A DNA stretch of 64,000 bases from NCBI RefSeq assembly GCF_001083785.1, contig NZ_LAVL01000006.1, forward strand, positions 62,001-126,000, given 5' to 3'. A program made the position numbers and the translations under genes. Within the stretch, counting starts at the first letter, position 1, and each line of letters opens with the position of its first letter. Of this stretch, positions 33,018-42,285 are shown one piece after another. The notes under the pieces were generated by a model. It made no database searches. It saw only the letters and a program-made list of their open reading frames with translations, and had not been told where the DNA came from. Origin of the DNA: Nonomuraea sp. SBT364. GTDB taxonomy: Bacteria > Actinomycetota > Actinomycetes > Streptosporangiales > Streptosporangiaceae.

Positions 33018-34625
33018 TCAGGACCGCAGGTTCGCGGTCCAGGCGGCGAGCTTGCCGTCGATCTCGGCCCTGGTCCGGGGGTGGCCGGGGGCGTCGGGAC
33101 GTCGCTGCCAGGGGTGCGGGCCGCCGGCCGGGCGATACTCCACGCCCAGCGCGTCGAGCCGCTTTTCGTGTACGGCGAGCCGGGCGAGGAAGTCCCCGAA
33201 GTCACGCTCGTCGCTCCACACCGCCTCGGCGAAGGCGGCCAGGCGGGGGAAGGCCATGTAGTCGAGGAGCCGGGGCGAGTCGATGTGCTCGGTCCACAGC
33301 GCCGCCTGCGCGCCGAGGATCCTGTCGCGTTCCTCGCCGCCGAGACCGGCCGGGACCGGGTCGAAGGCGTGCACCGCGCGCAGGGAGGTCACGCTGCCGA
33401 TCGGCACCGGCTCCTGGTCGCCCTCGGCCTGGCGGAAGTCCAGGTACGTCTCCGCGAACGGCGAGACGACCACGTCGTGACCGGCCCGCGCGGCCAGCGT
33501 CGTGCACTTGTCACCCCGCCAGGCGGCGACCGTGACCCCCGGCGGCAGGCCGCCCTCCAGGAGCTCGTCCCAGCCGAGCGGCTTGCGCCCCCGGGTCAGC
33601 AGGTAGTCGGTGAAGTGCCGCATGAGCCAGGTCTGCAGTTCCTCGGCGTCACGCAGGCCCAGCTCGCGGATGCGTTCCTTGGCCGGGACGCTCTCGTTCC
33701 ACTGGGTCTTGGGGACCTCGTCGCCGCCGACGCAGACGTACTCGCCGGGGAACAGCTCCAGGACCTCGTCCAGGACGTCGGTGAAGAAGGCGATCGTCTC
33801 GTCGGCGACGTTGAGCACGTTCTCGCCGACGCCCCACTCGGTGCGCACGTCCAGCGGGGTGTCCAGGTTGCCCAGCTCCGGGTAGGAGGCGATGGCGGCC
33901 TGGGTGTGGCCGGGCAGGTCGATCTCCGGGACGACCGTGACGAACCGGTCGGCCGCGTAGGCGACGATCTCCCTGATGTCCTCCTGGCTGTAGAAGCCGC
34001 CGTGCGGGCGCCCGTCGAACAGGCGGTGCCGCTTGGCCCCCAGCGGCGACTCCCGCCGCCAGGCCCCGGTCTCGGTGAGCTTCGGGTACTTCGCGATCTC
34101 CAGCCGCCAGCCCTGGTCGTCGGTCAGGTGCAGGTGCAGGACGTTGAGCTTGTGCGTGGCCAGCAGGTCGATGTAGCGCAGCAGGTCGTTCTTGGGCAGG
34201 AAGTGGCGGGCCACGTCGATGAGGCAGCCGCGCCAGGCGTACCTGGGCGCGTCGGCGACCGTGACGGCGGGGACGCTCCACGTCCTGCCGCCGGTGCGGG
34301 CGGCCCGGAACGCCGCCGGGTCGAGGAGCTGGCGCAGCGTCTGGGCTCCGTAGAAGGCGCCGGCCGGGGCGGCGGCCTCGATCAGCACCGATTCCGCCGT
34401 GACGGTGAGCCGGTACTCCTCGGGCCCGAGCCCTCCGGCGAGGCGGATCTCCACCCCGCCGGGCCCTTCGGGCAGCGGCAGGCCGGTGGCCGGGCCGAGG
34501 GTCTCGCGCAGCCACGCCGCGGCCCTGCTCAGCGCCGGGTCGGCGGTCAGCGCGGTGGCGGCGGTGAGCGTGAACCGCCCTTCGCCGGGGGTGAGGCGGG
34601 CGGGCGCCGGGATCGTCGTCGTCAC
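33018..34625 (-). CDS. Beta-N-acetylhexosaminidase, GH20
   Basis: This 535-aa enzyme has the small GH20b domain at residues 1-130 followed by the GH20 barrel. The catalytic Asp-Glu pair lies in YVCVGGDEVPKTQWN. WRGCLIDVARHFLPKNDLLRYID and HLHLTDDQGWRLEI are classic GH20 stretches. There is no signal peptide, so it works inside the cell on imported oligosaccharides, releasing terminal GlcNAc or GalNAc. The GTG at 34625 overlaps the stop of the oxidoreductase gene (GTGA). Confidence 0.94.
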   Translation of the reverse strand: MTTTIPAPARLTPGEGRFTLTAATALTADPALSRAAAWLRETLGPATGLPLPEGPGGVEIRLAGGLGPEEYRLTVTAESVLIEAAAPAGAFYGAQTLRQLLDPAAFRAARTGGRTWSVPAVTVADAPRYAWRGCLIDVARHFLPKNDLLRYIDLLATHKLNVLHLHLTDDQGWRLEIAKYPKLTETGAWRRESPLGAKRHRLFDGRPHGGFYSQEDIREIVAYAADRFVTVVPEIDLPGHTQAAIASYPELGNLDTPLDVRTEWGVGENVLNVADETIAFFTDVLDEVLELFPGEYVCVGGDEVPKTQWNESVPAKERIRELGLRDAEELQTWLMRHFTDYLLTRGRKPLGWDELLEGGLPPGVTVAAWRGDKCTTLAARAGHDVVVSPFAETYLDFRQAEGDQEPVPIGSVTSLRAVHAFDPVPAGLGGEERDRILGAQAALWTEHIDSPRLLDYMAFPRLAAFAEAVWSDERDFGDFLARLAVHEKRLDALGVEYRPAGGPHPWQRRPDAPGHPRTRAEIDGKLAAWTANLRS

Positions 34626-35866
34626 AGGGCCTGCACCGTCCTGGTCTCGCGGGCCCGCTCGGCGGCCCAGACGACGAGGTGCCCGGCCAGCGCGTCGGCC
34701 GCGCTCGCGCCGATCGGCGCCTGGTCGCCGGCCGCCACGGCGTCGACGAAGGCCGCGACGAGGCCCGCGTCGCCGCCGCCGTGGCCGTCGGCCAGCGACG
34801 CGCCCGCGCGGGTCCCGGTGTCGATCGTCTCCTCTTCCCCGGTCACGAAGTCGACGACCCTGATGGCCCGGCCGTCGCCCTCGGCGAAGCCGTGCGTGCC
34901 GAAGACCCTGGTCTTGCGGTGTTCCAGCGGGGTGAAGGCGGTCATGGTGAACGACACGGTGGCGCCCCGCGCGAACTCCATCGTCACGACCTGCTGGTCG
35001 ACAACGTCGTTGTCGCAGTCGTAGACGCAGCGGCCGTACGGGCCGGTCTCCAGCGCGCGCATGACGCCGGCCGGGGTGGCCTCGGAGGTGACCGGGCCGA
35101 GCGGCCAGAACTCCCGGTCCGGGTCGCCGAGGCAGCCCAGGTAGAGCCGTGCGGCCGAGTACGGGCAGGTGGGCTCGACCGCGCAGCTCACGCAGCGCTC
35201 GCCCGCGCCCTGCGGCCGGTTCTCCGGCCGGAAGTGGGTCAGCGAGCCGAACGACGCCACGCCGACCGGCTCGTCCCCGACGAGGTGGAGCAGCCAGTCG
35301 ATGTCGTGGCAGGACTTGGTCAGCAGCATCGGCCCCGACTCGGCGGCGTTGCGCCAGGAGCCCCGCACGAAGGAGTGGGCCATGTGCCACCAGCCCACCG
35401 GCTCCAGGTGCTGGACGCTGGAGATCGTGCCGAGCCGGCCGCCTCCCACGAGCTCCTTGAACGCCCTGGTGTAGGCGGTGTAGCGGAGCACGTGGCAGAC
35501 CGCGAAGACGACGCCGGCGCGCTCGACGGCCTCGACGATCCTGCGCGCCTCCGGCTCGGTGGGAGCCATGGGCTTCTCCAGCAGGATGGCGTAGCCCAGC
35601 CCGGCGAAGGCCACGGCCGGATCGGCGTGCAACCGGTCCTGGGTGGCGATGACCACGGCGTCGGCCAGCTTCGGCACGGCGGCCAGTTCGGCCCAGCCGG
35701 TGAAGCAGGCCTCCTCCGGCAGGCCGTGCTCGGCGGCCAGCTTGGCGCGCCGGGCCGGGTCCGGGTCGGCCACGGCCACGATCCGCGCCCGCCCACCGGC
35801 CACCGCCGCGCGGGCGTAGATCTGGCCACGGGCTCCCGCTCCGACGACGGCTAAGGTCACTGTCAT
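34622..35866 (-). CDS. Gfo/Idh/MocA family oxidoreductase
   Basis: This 414-aa protein has an NAD(P)-binding Rossmann domain (TLAVVGAGARGQIYARAAV; DAVVIATQDRLHAD; LEKPMAPT, EKP motif) and a C-terminal beta-sheet domain. A cysteine-rich insert (RCVSCAVEPTCPYSAARLYLGC) follows SGPMLLTKSCHDIDWL; such inserts are typical of a subgroup, function unclear. It is the first gene of the amino-sugar operon and probably oxidises a sugar or an N-acetylated sugar derivative. I chose the ATG at 35866 for its GGGGAG ribosome site and family start. Confidence 0.9.
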   Translation of the reverse strand: MTVTLAVVGAGARGQIYARAAVAGGRARIVAVADPDPARRAKLAAEHGLPEEACFTGWAELAAVPKLADAVVIATQDRLHADPAVAFAGLGYAILLEKPMAPTEPEARRIVEAVERAGVVFAVCHVLRYTAYTRAFKELVGGGRLGTISSVQHLEPVGWWHMAHSFVRGSWRNAAESGPMLLTKSCHDIDWLLHLVGDEPVGVASFGSLTHFRPENRPQGAGERCVSCAVEPTCPYSAARLYLGCLGDPDREFWPLGPVTSEATPAGVMRALETGPYGRCVYDCDNDVVDQQVVTMEFARGATVSFTMTAFTPLEHRKTRVFGTHGFAEGDGRAIRVVDFVTGEEETIDTGTRAGASLADGHGGGDAGLVAAFVDAVAAGDQAPIGASAADALAGHLVVWAAERARETRTVQAL

Positions 35867-35891
35867 TTTGCCCGAACTCCCCGATTTATTG

Positions 35892-35906
35892 TGGAGTCCA
35901 TAGATA
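35892..35906. promoter_or_regulatory. ROK-box 1 at promoter of amino-sugar operon
   Basis: TGGAGTCCATAGATA (35892-35906) lies 26 bases before the start of the minus-strand operon. It matches ROK-box 2 at 35977 in 14 of 15 bases, in the same orientation. Confidence 0.6.
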
Positions 35907-35976
35907 TTCACGGATTAGGTCTTGCAGTCAAGCCCCGATTGGCCGATGATCCCCGGTAAGCGCGACCGACTTCGTC

Positions 35977-35991
35977 TGGAGACCATAGATA
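35977..35991. promoter_or_regulatory. ROK-box 2 at promoter of the ROK gene
   Basis: TGGAGACCATAGATA (35977-35991) directly abuts the GTG start of the ROK gene and repeats ROK-box 1 with 85-bp spacing, about eight helix turns. Two near-identical boxes at the two divergent starts suggest that one protein represses both genes, possibly by looping. Confidence 0.6.
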
Positions 35992-37173
35992 GTGAAGAGA
36001 GAGCCCGTGCAGGTCAGCGGCGGAGACCTTCAGCGGCTGCGCCAGCTGAACTCGCTGAGCAGCATCCGCGCCCTGCGTGAGGCCCGCGGTCCGCTGACGC
36101 TCACCGAGCTGGCCACGCAGACCGGGCTGTCCCGGGGATCCATGGTCGACGTCGTCACCGACCTTCAGGAACGCGGCTGGATCGCCGAGGTCGAGCCCGC
36201 CCCGGGCGGCATGGGACGGCCCGCCAAGCGCTACCGCTTCCGCGCCGACGCCGGGCACGTGCTCGGCATCGACATAGGGGTCCACAAGGTCCTGGCCATG
36301 ATCACCGACCTGGCCGGGCAGACGGTCGCCAGCGGCAGGGTTGCCGTGGACCCCGGCACCACCCGGGACGAGCGGCTGGAGGCCGTGGACCGGGCCGTCG
36401 ACGCCGCGCTCGTCGCGGCCGGCCCGGCCATGCCCGACCTGTGGGGCGTCGCCGCAGGCAGCATCGGCGTCGTCAACCGGGAAGGCGTCGTCACCCGGGT
36501 CAACGCCCTGCCCGACTGGGCCGGGGTCGACCTGATCGGCCACCTCGGGCAGCGGCTGTCCTGCCCGATCACCATCGAGAACGACAGCAAGCTCGCCGCC
36601 CTCGCCGAACAGCGGCTGGGCGTCGCGGCAGGCGTCCGCGACCTGGTCTACCTGCACGCCGGCCGGCGGCCCGGGGCCGCGCTCATCCTCAACGGCCGGC
36701 TGCACCACGGCTTCAGCGGCGCCACCGGCGAGGTCGGCCTCATGGAGATCACCGGCTGGCGCACCATGGCCGGCCACCTGGAGAACTCGACCGTGGCCGA
36801 AGGCGCCGCGCCCGAGGACGCCGCCGGGCTCGTCTTCGGCTCCGCCCGCACCGGCGACCCGGCCGCCCTGGCCGCCGTCGACACCTACGCCCACCAGCTC
36901 GCGCTCGGCACCGCCGCCATGGTGCTGACGCTGGACCCCGAGCTGGTCGTCCTGGGCGGCGGGTTCTCCCGCTCGGCCGACGTCCTGCTGCCCGCGCTCC
37001 GCCGCGCCCTCGAACCCCACTGCCTGCGCGTCCCCGAGATCCGGCCCTCGACGCTCGGCGAGGAATGCGTCGCGCTGGGCGCGGCCTGCCTGGCGCTGGA
37101 CCACGTGGACGAGCGGTTCTTCTCGCCGGAAGGCTCGATCGCCCGCCCCGCCGCGCCCCGGCGCCTCGTCTGA
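35992..37173 (+). CDS. ROK family transcriptional regulator
   Basis: This is a 393-aa regulator. The winged helix (ALREARGPLTLTELATQTGLSRGSMVDVVTDLQERGWI) lies at about residues 25-75. The sugar-kinase-like ROK domain shows the ATP-site-type VLGIDIGVHKVLAMITDLAG and a HHGFSGATGEVGLMEI segment with His. The usual zinc-cluster cysteines of ROK kinases (CxCGxxGC) are absent, as in many regulator-only members. It faces the amino-sugar operon and should sense a sugar or amino-sugar phosphate. The GTG start gives VKREPVQVSGGDLQRLR; the operator box touches the start codon. Confidence 0.93.
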   Translation: MKREPVQVSGGDLQRLRQLNSLSSIRALREARGPLTLTELATQTGLSRGSMVDVVTDLQERGWIAEVEPAPGGMGRPAKRYRFRADAGHVLGIDIGVHKVLAMITDLAGQTVASGRVAVDPGTTRDERLEAVDRAVDAALVAAGPAMPDLWGVAAGSIGVVNREGVVTRVNALPDWAGVDLIGHLGQRLSCPITIENDSKLAALAEQRLGVAAGVRDLVYLHAGRRPGAALILNGRLHHGFSGATGEVGLMEITGWRTMAGHLENSTVAEGAAPEDAAGLVFGSARTGDPAALAAVDTYAHQLALGTAAMVLTLDPELVVLGGGFSRSADVLLPALRRALEPHCLRVPEIRPSTLGEECVALGAACLALDHVDERFFSPEGSIARPAAPRRLV

Positions 37174-37238
37174 CTCCTCCCGGGATCCCACCACCCTCAC
37201 ACCGCCGGCCACGCCCGGCATTCGGCAGAAGGAAGTCC

Positions 37239-39041
37239 ATGCGCAAGTTAATTCCTCCCATGGCCACCACCATGGCCCTCGCCCTGGCCCTCGCCGGGCT
37301 GCTGGCCCCGGCTCCGGCCTCGGCCGACCCCGGCGCCAGGCCGGCCTCGTACCGGCTGGACTGCGAGGCGCCGGAGCCCGGCAGCCCCTGCACGGTCGTG
37401 GCGACGGGCAAGCGCCGCCCGCACCACGTCCAGGAGTTCGTCACCACGGTCAGGACCGGTGAGCAGGTGTGGGCGCGCGACACCGTCTACACCCGTGACG
37501 GGCGCGCCCGCAGCCGCTCCTTCCCGAGGCCCGCCGGCGAGGTGACCGTGGACGTCTCGGTCACGTCGCTGCCGGAGAAGCGCGTGGGCACGCCGCTGCG
37601 CCTCATGTCGTGGAACCTCTACGTCGGCGGCACGATCAACGGCCAGGAGAAGACGGGTGAGAACGTCACCCAGATGATCGAATACCTCAACGAGGTCGAT
37701 CCCGACGTGCTGTTCGTGGTCGAGGCGTACGGGTCCGGCCAGAAGATCCTGGACGGGCTCAACGCCGGGCGGGCCGAAGGCGACCGCTACACCGCCGCGC
37801 AGCTCACCCAGCCCGAGGACTACAGCGTCAACGGCGACAACCTGTGGCTGTACACGAAGCTGAAGATCGAGAAGGTCTACCCGCGTTACGCCGACGAGGA
37901 GATCTCCTCCTTCAACCTCGGCGGCGCCCGCCTCGGCCTGCCCGACGGCAAGCACGTCCACGCGTTCAGCATGTGGACCTGGCACGAGCTCTCCGCCAAC
38001 TGGGACGGCCACGAGGCGGCCGTGCAGAACCTCTACGGCATGCCCCGGACGAAGACCGACCAGCAGCTCGCCGAGAACGACAACTTCCGCCGGGTCGCCA
38101 TGGGCAGGTCGATCCTGGAGAAGGCGCTGCCGTCCTTCATCGGCGACGACGACGCCCCGGTGCTCATGGGCGGCGACCTCAACGCCTGGCCGCATTTGGA
38201 CTGGACCGAGCAGTTCGCGAACGCGCGCGGGCACGCGGGCATGGTGCTGCCGTGGCCGCTCACCAAGATGTTCACCGACGCGGGCTTCACCGACACCTTC
38301 CGCCACGCCAACCCCGACGCGGGGCTCCATCCCGGCCGCACCTGGAGCTCGCTCAGCGGCTTCCGGTCCGCGCCCGCCCGCATCGACTACATCTTCACCC
38401 GCGGCCAGGGCGTCCGCGTGCTCGGCTCCCGCATCGACGACCGCCGGCTGCCCCGCCACCAGGAGAGCTGGCTCGACCAGCCCTACCCGTTCTACTCCGA
38501 CCACGGCTCGGTCATCACCGACGTGGTGATCCGGGGCAAGGGCACCGGCCCCGACCGGCCGGCCGTCGCCGACGAGCCCGAGCACGCGCCGGGCGTCTGG
38601 CCTCCGGTCCCGGCCGGCACCAGGGTGCCCCCGGCCGAGCTGAGCGCGACGGCGAGCACCTTCAAGCCCGGCGCCGGCGACCCGGCTCGCGCCGTCGACG
38701 GTGACGTCACGACCGACTTCCACTCCTACTACCCCGGTCCCCCGCCGCAGCCGCACCACATCACCGTGGACCTGGGCCGGGTCCGGGAGCTGTCCGCGGT
38801 CCGCTTCCAGCCCAAGCTGCGCTACGACATGAACGGCACCGTCCGCAAGGGCGTCGTGCAGGTGAGCGACGACGGCACGACGTTCAGGGACGTCAAGCGG
38901 GTCGAGTGGCCGATGATGACGGCGCCGAACGACGTCGACCTGACCGGCGTCTCGGCACGGTACGTACGGCTCCGGGCCGACTACGGCATGGGCGGGGCCA
39001 CCGCCCTGGCCGAGATCATCCCGTACGAGGTCTCCCACTGA
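37239..39041 (+). CDS. Secreted endonuclease/exonuclease/phosphatase-family protein with discoidin domain
   Basis: This is a 600-aa exported protein. After a signal peptide (MATTMALALALAGLLAPAPASA) and a beta region, residues 118-435 are an EEP fold with its metal-site motifs: LRLMSWNLYVGG, LMGGDLNAWPHLDW, ARIDYIFTRG and YSDHGSVITDV. Such enzymes cut phosphodiesters of nucleic acids, lipids or inositol phosphates. Residues about 470-600 are an F5/8-type-C/discoidin beta-sandwich (DPARAVDGDVTTDFHS, HITVDLGRVRELSAVRFQPK), usually carbohydrate-binding. AGAAGGAAG precedes the ATG. The pairing suggests a phosphodiesterase held on a glycan surface; substrate unknown. Confidence 0.85.
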   Translation: MRKLIPPMATTMALALALAGLLAPAPASADPGARPASYRLDCEAPEPGSPCTVVATGKRRPHHVQEFVTTVRTGEQVWARDTVYTRDGRARSRSFPRPAGEVTVDVSVTSLPEKRVGTPLRLMSWNLYVGGTINGQEKTGENVTQMIEYLNEVDPDVLFVVEAYGSGQKILDGLNAGRAEGDRYTAAQLTQPEDYSVNGDNLWLYTKLKIEKVYPRYADEEISSFNLGGARLGLPDGKHVHAFSMWTWHELSANWDGHEAAVQNLYGMPRTKTDQQLAENDNFRRVAMGRSILEKALPSFIGDDDAPVLMGGDLNAWPHLDWTEQFANARGHAGMVLPWPLTKMFTDAGFTDTFRHANPDAGLHPGRTWSSLSGFRSAPARIDYIFTRGQGVRVLGSRIDDRRLPRHQESWLDQPYPFYSDHGSVITDVVIRGKGTGPDRPAVADEPEHAPGVWPPVPAGTRVPPAELSATASTFKPGAGDPARAVDGDVTTDFHSYYPGPPPQPHHITVDLGRVRELSAVRFQPKLRYDMNGTVRKGVVQVSDDGTTFRDVKRVEWPMMTAPNDVDLTGVSARYVRLRADYGMGGATALAEIIPYEVSH

Positions 39042-39090
39042 CGACGGCCGGCACCGGCCCGGATCGCGCGGGCGGCGAAGGTCGTCCCCG

Positions 39091-40533
39091 TCAGCCCGCG
39101 AGCGCCGCCTCGGCGGCGCTCGCGGCGCGGGCGGCGACCCCCGGAATGCCGGACGTGACGAACGAGCCGCCCCCGGCGAGATCCCCGGCCACATGCAGGC
39201 GCGGATCGACCGGGACGATCCCACCGGCCGGCGGCGCGGCCGCCAGGCCGCCGGTCACCAGCGAGGCGACCAGTTCGCGGGCGGCCGGCGGGACGGACTG
39301 CGGCGGTGCGTTCACGGCGTTGACGACGGTGTCGGCGGTCCACACGCCGTCGTCCCCGCGCAGCCGGAACCGGCCGTCGGACGCCTCGATCCCGCGCACT
39401 CCGGCGGCCATGGTGAGCTGCCCCGAGTCCGCCAGCCGCAGCAGGACGGACGCGTTCACCGGCACCATGGGCGAGACCACGCTCGTCGCCAGCCGGAAGT
39501 GCCGCCGCAGCCGCGCGCGCTCGGACTCGGCCAGCAGCCGCCAGGCGTACGCGCCGACGGTGTGCGACGCCGTCTGCAGGACGCGGCGGGCGATCGCGCC
39601 GTCGCCTACGGCGGCGAGCTGCCGCCGCAGCCTCCGGACGGGGTCCTCGTGCCGGGCCGCCAGCAGACCGGCCGCGAAGTCGTCGAAGTCCTCCCCCGCC
39701 TCGCCCACCTCGGCGCGCAGCAGCCGGACGAGGTCGTCGACCGTGACGGCGCCGTTCTCCCGGTGCAGCGCCGCGACCCGCTCCACGGTGAGGTGTATCG
39801 GCCGGTGGTCGAGCGGGCGCTGCCAGACGTGGGGCAGCAGGCCGCTGCGCGACACCAGCCGGATCGGCCCCGTGTGCCCGCGCCCGGCGAGCGCGACGAC
39901 CACGTCGACCGCCGTCAGGCCGCTGCCGACGACCGCCACGACACTCTCCGCCGGGATCCGCTCCAGCGTGCCCGCCAGCGGGTACGGGTCGGCCACAAAG
40001 CCGGGCGTCCCGGCCAGGCCGTAGTGGTCCGGGGGCGTCCCGCCGCCCACACACAGAACCACATGATCGGCCGCGTGATCGGCCGCGTGATCGGCCGCGT
40101 GCTCCTGTCCCTGCTCGGTGCGCAGCAGCAACCGGCCTCCCGCGCGGGCCACCGAGGTGACGCGCCCGGCCAGGACGCGTACGCGCCAGCCGCGCCCGCG
40201 CAGCGTGGCCAGCGCCGTCCCGGCGGTCTCCGCCAGGTAGTCGCCGAACGTCGCGCGGGGCACCAGCGGCTGTCCCAGCAGCTCGTCCAGATGGGCGGGA
40301 CCGCGCTCCCCCAGCCAGGCGGCGTAGTGCCCGGCGTCCGAGTGCCGGATCGACATGATCGAAGGCGGCGCGTTGACCAGCACCGTGTCCAGGTCGGGCG
40401 CGTACGGACGGCCGCGCCACAGGTGCGGGGACGGCTCCAGGACGGTGACGGCGCCGGGCGGGGCGGCGCCGGCCGCCAGGTGGTCCAGCAGGGCGACCGC
40501 GGCGGCCCCGGCGCCGACGACTGCGATGTGCAT
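39091..40533 (-). CDS. FAD/NAD(P)-binding oxidoreductase (COG4529-like)
   Basis: This is a 480-aa protein. The N-terminus HIAVVGAGAAAVALLDHLAAG is an FAD-binding Rossmann motif. Then come PYAPDLDTVLVNAPPSIMSI, typical of the FAD-NAD(P)-binding family, and a second dinucleotide site VVAVVGSGLTAVDVVVALAGRG. The ATG at 40533 follows AAGGGGAA. A run of three identical 12-bp units (40065-40100) adds AADHAADHAADH just before the VVLCVGGG strand. Its substrate is unknown. It is divergent from a LuxR regulator gene. Confidence 0.85.
   Translation of the reverse strand: MHIAVVGAGAAAVALLDHLAAGAAPPGAVTVLEPSPHLWRGRPYAPDLDTVLVNAPPSIMSIRHSDAGHYAAWLGERGPAHLDELLGQPLVPRATFGDYLAETAGTALATLRGRGWRVRVLAGRVTSVARAGGRLLLRTEQGQEHAADHAADHAADHVVLCVGGGTPPDHYGLAGTPGFVADPYPLAGTLERIPAESVVAVVGSGLTAVDVVVALAGRGHTGPIRLVSRSGLLPHVWQRPLDHRPIHLTVERVAALHRENGAVTVDDLVRLLRAEVGEAGEDFDDFAAGLLAARHEDPVRRLRRQLAAVGDGAIARRVLQTASHTVGAYAWRLLAESERARLRRHFRLATSVVSPMVPVNASVLLRLADSGQLTMAAGVRGIEASDGRFRLRGDDGVWTADTVVNAVNAPPQSVPPAARELVASLVTGGLAAAPPAGGIVPVDPRLHVAGDLAGGGSFVTSGIPGVAARAASAAEAALAG
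40065..40100. repeat. Three perfect tandem copies of a 12-bp unit inside a coding region
   Basis: GATCGGCCGCGT is repeated three times without change. Read on the minus strand in the gene frame it encodes repeated Ala-Asp-His-Ala units. Because 12 is a multiple of three, copy-number change would alter length without breaking the gene. Confidence 0.85.
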
Positions 40534-40693
40534 GTGTTCCCCTTCGTCGTGGGGTTCGAGCCTGGCCGCCCGCGACGCCGGGCCCCACCCCCGCCCGGGG
40601 CCGCCCGGCGGGGGATGATCCCCCTCGAACGGGGGGTTGGCTTCCATGGGGAGACCCGGCAGACTCACCGGCGTCCGGACCACAGGAGGCTCG

Positions 40694-41773
40694 ATGACCG
40701 ACCCGCGGCGGCACACCGAGGTGATGTCGGCCACCGAGCGTGCCGCCGACGCGCTGGAGCTGTTCACCCGCGCCTCGGCCAGGCTGCGGCGGCTCGTCCC
40801 GTTCGACGCCGCCGTGTGGACCGCCACCGATCCCGAGACGGGCCTCGTCACCGCGCCCATGCTGGTGGAGAACCTCGGCTCCGGCGAAGGCTGCGCCGCC
40901 TACTGGGAGAGCGAGCTTCTGGAGGAGAACGTCCTGGCCTTCCGTGACCTGGCCAGGGCCCCGGTCCCGGCGGCCGGGCTGCGCGCGGCCACCGGCGACC
41001 TGCCGGCGCGCAGCGCGCGCTACCGCCGCGTGCTCGGGAGCCAGGGCGTGGACGACGAGCTCCGCGCCGTGCTGCGGATCGGCGAGCGGCCGTGGGGGGT
41101 GGTCAGCCTGTTCCGCACGCGGCCGGGGGCCGCGTTCGGCCCGGACGAGGTCGCGTTGCTGGCCCGCCTGTCGGGGCCGCTCGCCGACCGGCTGCGCCGG
41201 CTCGCCCGTCCGTACGAGCCGGGCGGCGCCGCCGTCGGAGCCGCCCCGGGGCTGCTGCTCTTCGACGAGTACGGGGAGGCCACGTCCATCAACGAGGAGG
41301 CGCGCCGGCATCTCGCGCGGCTGCCGGACGGCCCGTCGGTCCCGTCGGCGCTGGGGCTGAGGCTGCCCATCTGGGTGGTCGGCACGGCGTTGCAGGCGCG
41401 CGCCATCTCGCGGGGCCGCGAACGCGGCAGCGCCCGGACGCGCATCCGGGCCGTCGACGGCCGCTGGCTGACGTGTCACGCCTCCTGTCTCACCGGCCCG
41501 GGCGGGCGGCCGGGCCCGGTGGCGCTCGTCATCGAGCCCGCCACCCCGGCCGACGTCGCGGTCATCGCCGCCGGGGCCTACGGGCTGACGCCGCGCGAGC
41601 TGGAGATCGCCCAGCTGGTGGCCCGGGGGCTGCCCACCGCCGAGATCGCCGCCACGCTGTTCATCTCCTCGCACACCGTCCGGGGCCACCTGAAGACGGT
41701 CTTCGGCAAGACGGGCGTCTCCAGCCGGGGCGAGCTCGTCGCGCGGCTGTTCGCCGAGCTGGGTCAGGGGTGA
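40694..41773 (+). CDS. LuxR-type transcriptional regulator with GAF-like sensor
   Basis: This is a 359-aa regulator. The C-terminal 60 residues are a LuxR HTH (LTPRELEIAQLVARGLPTAEIAATLFISSHTVRGHLKTVFGKTGVSSRGELVARL). The N-terminal 180 residues look like a GAF-type domain (FDAAVWTATDPETGLVTAP, DDELRAVLRIGERPWGVVSLFR), followed by a PAS-like part (GLLLFDEYGEATSINEEARRHL). The ATG at 40694 follows GGAGG. No kinase partner is nearby, so it is probably a one-component sensor. It likely controls itself or the divergent FAD/NAD(P) gene. It ends one base before the convergent MarR gene. Confidence 0.88.
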   Translation: MTDPRRHTEVMSATERAADALELFTRASARLRRLVPFDAAVWTATDPETGLVTAPMLVENLGSGEGCAAYWESELLEENVLAFRDLARAPVPAAGLRAATGDLPARSARYRRVLGSQGVDDELRAVLRIGERPWGVVSLFRTRPGAAFGPDEVALLARLSGPLADRLRRLARPYEPGGAAVGAAPGLLLFDEYGEATSINEEARRHLARLPDGPSVPSALGLRLPIWVVGTALQARAISRGRERGSARTRIRAVDGRWLTCHASCLTGPGGRPGPVALVIEPATPADVAVIAAGAYGLTPRELEIAQLVARGLPTAEIAATLFISSHTVRGHLKTVFGKTGVSSRGELVARLFAELGQG

Positions 41774-41774
41774 A

Positions 41775-42263
41775 TCAGGACCCTTCCTGCTCGGCCGGGC
41801 CGGGAGCGGTGTGCAGGCGCCGGAACTCGGCGGTGGTGTCGCGTTCGGCTGATCTGACGAACTGGAGGATGGCCTCCAGGGCGTGCTCGTCGAAGGCGCC
41901 GAGGGCGTCCTCGCTGCGGGCGATCAGCCCGGCGTAGGCGGCGCTGACCCGGTCGAGGCCGTCCTGGGTGGGCTCGATGAGCACCCGCCTGCGGTCGCCG
42001 GGGTCGGCGACCCGCCGCACGCAGCCCGCCGCGACGAGCCGGTCGATCATGCGCGAGGCCGAGCCGGTGGTGAGGTTCACCTCCTTGGCCAGGGCGCCCG
42101 GGGTCGCCGGGCCGCGCCGGCCCAGCACGTGCAGGCACTGCACGTCGCTCTCGGCCACGCCGAGGCGGTCGGCGACGACCTTGTTGAGGCGCACGACCGC
42201 GATCGCCCAGACCGGTATCGCGTCCTTGACCAGCTCGGCCACCAGCGCCTGCCGCTCCTTCAT
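41775..42263 (-). CDS. MarR family transcriptional regulator
   Basis: This is a 162-aa winged-helix repressor: LHVLGRRGPATPGALAKEVNLTTGSASRMIDRLVAAGCVRRVADPGDRRRVLIEPT is the DNA-binding core with the conserved DxRxxxxxLT-like wing. The ATG at 42263 follows GGAGGCGG. It is divergent from an MFS pump/P450 operon, and three CTGC-N5-GCAG palindromes (42286-42346) fill the gap. By analogy with other MarR systems it would release its DNA on binding a drug-like or phenolic ligand. Confidence 0.93.
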   Translation of the reverse strand: MKERQALVAELVKDAIPVWAIAVVRLNKVVADRLGVAESDVQCLHVLGRRGPATPGALAKEVNLTTGSASRMIDRLVAAGCVRRVADPGDRRRVLIEPTQDGLDRVSAAYAGLIARSEDALGAFDEHALEAILQFVRSAERDTTAEFRRLHTAPGPAEQEGS

Positions 42264-42285
42264 CGCCGACCGCCTCCACATATTG

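Noticed and set aside
40065..40100. CRISPR array
   Set aside because: The only clear tandem repeat has 12-bp units without spacers and lies in a gene.
40545..40560. GGTTCGAG segment resembling a tRNA T-loop
   Set aside because: No matching acceptor, D or anticodon stems around it; no tRNA gene was recognised anywhere in the window.
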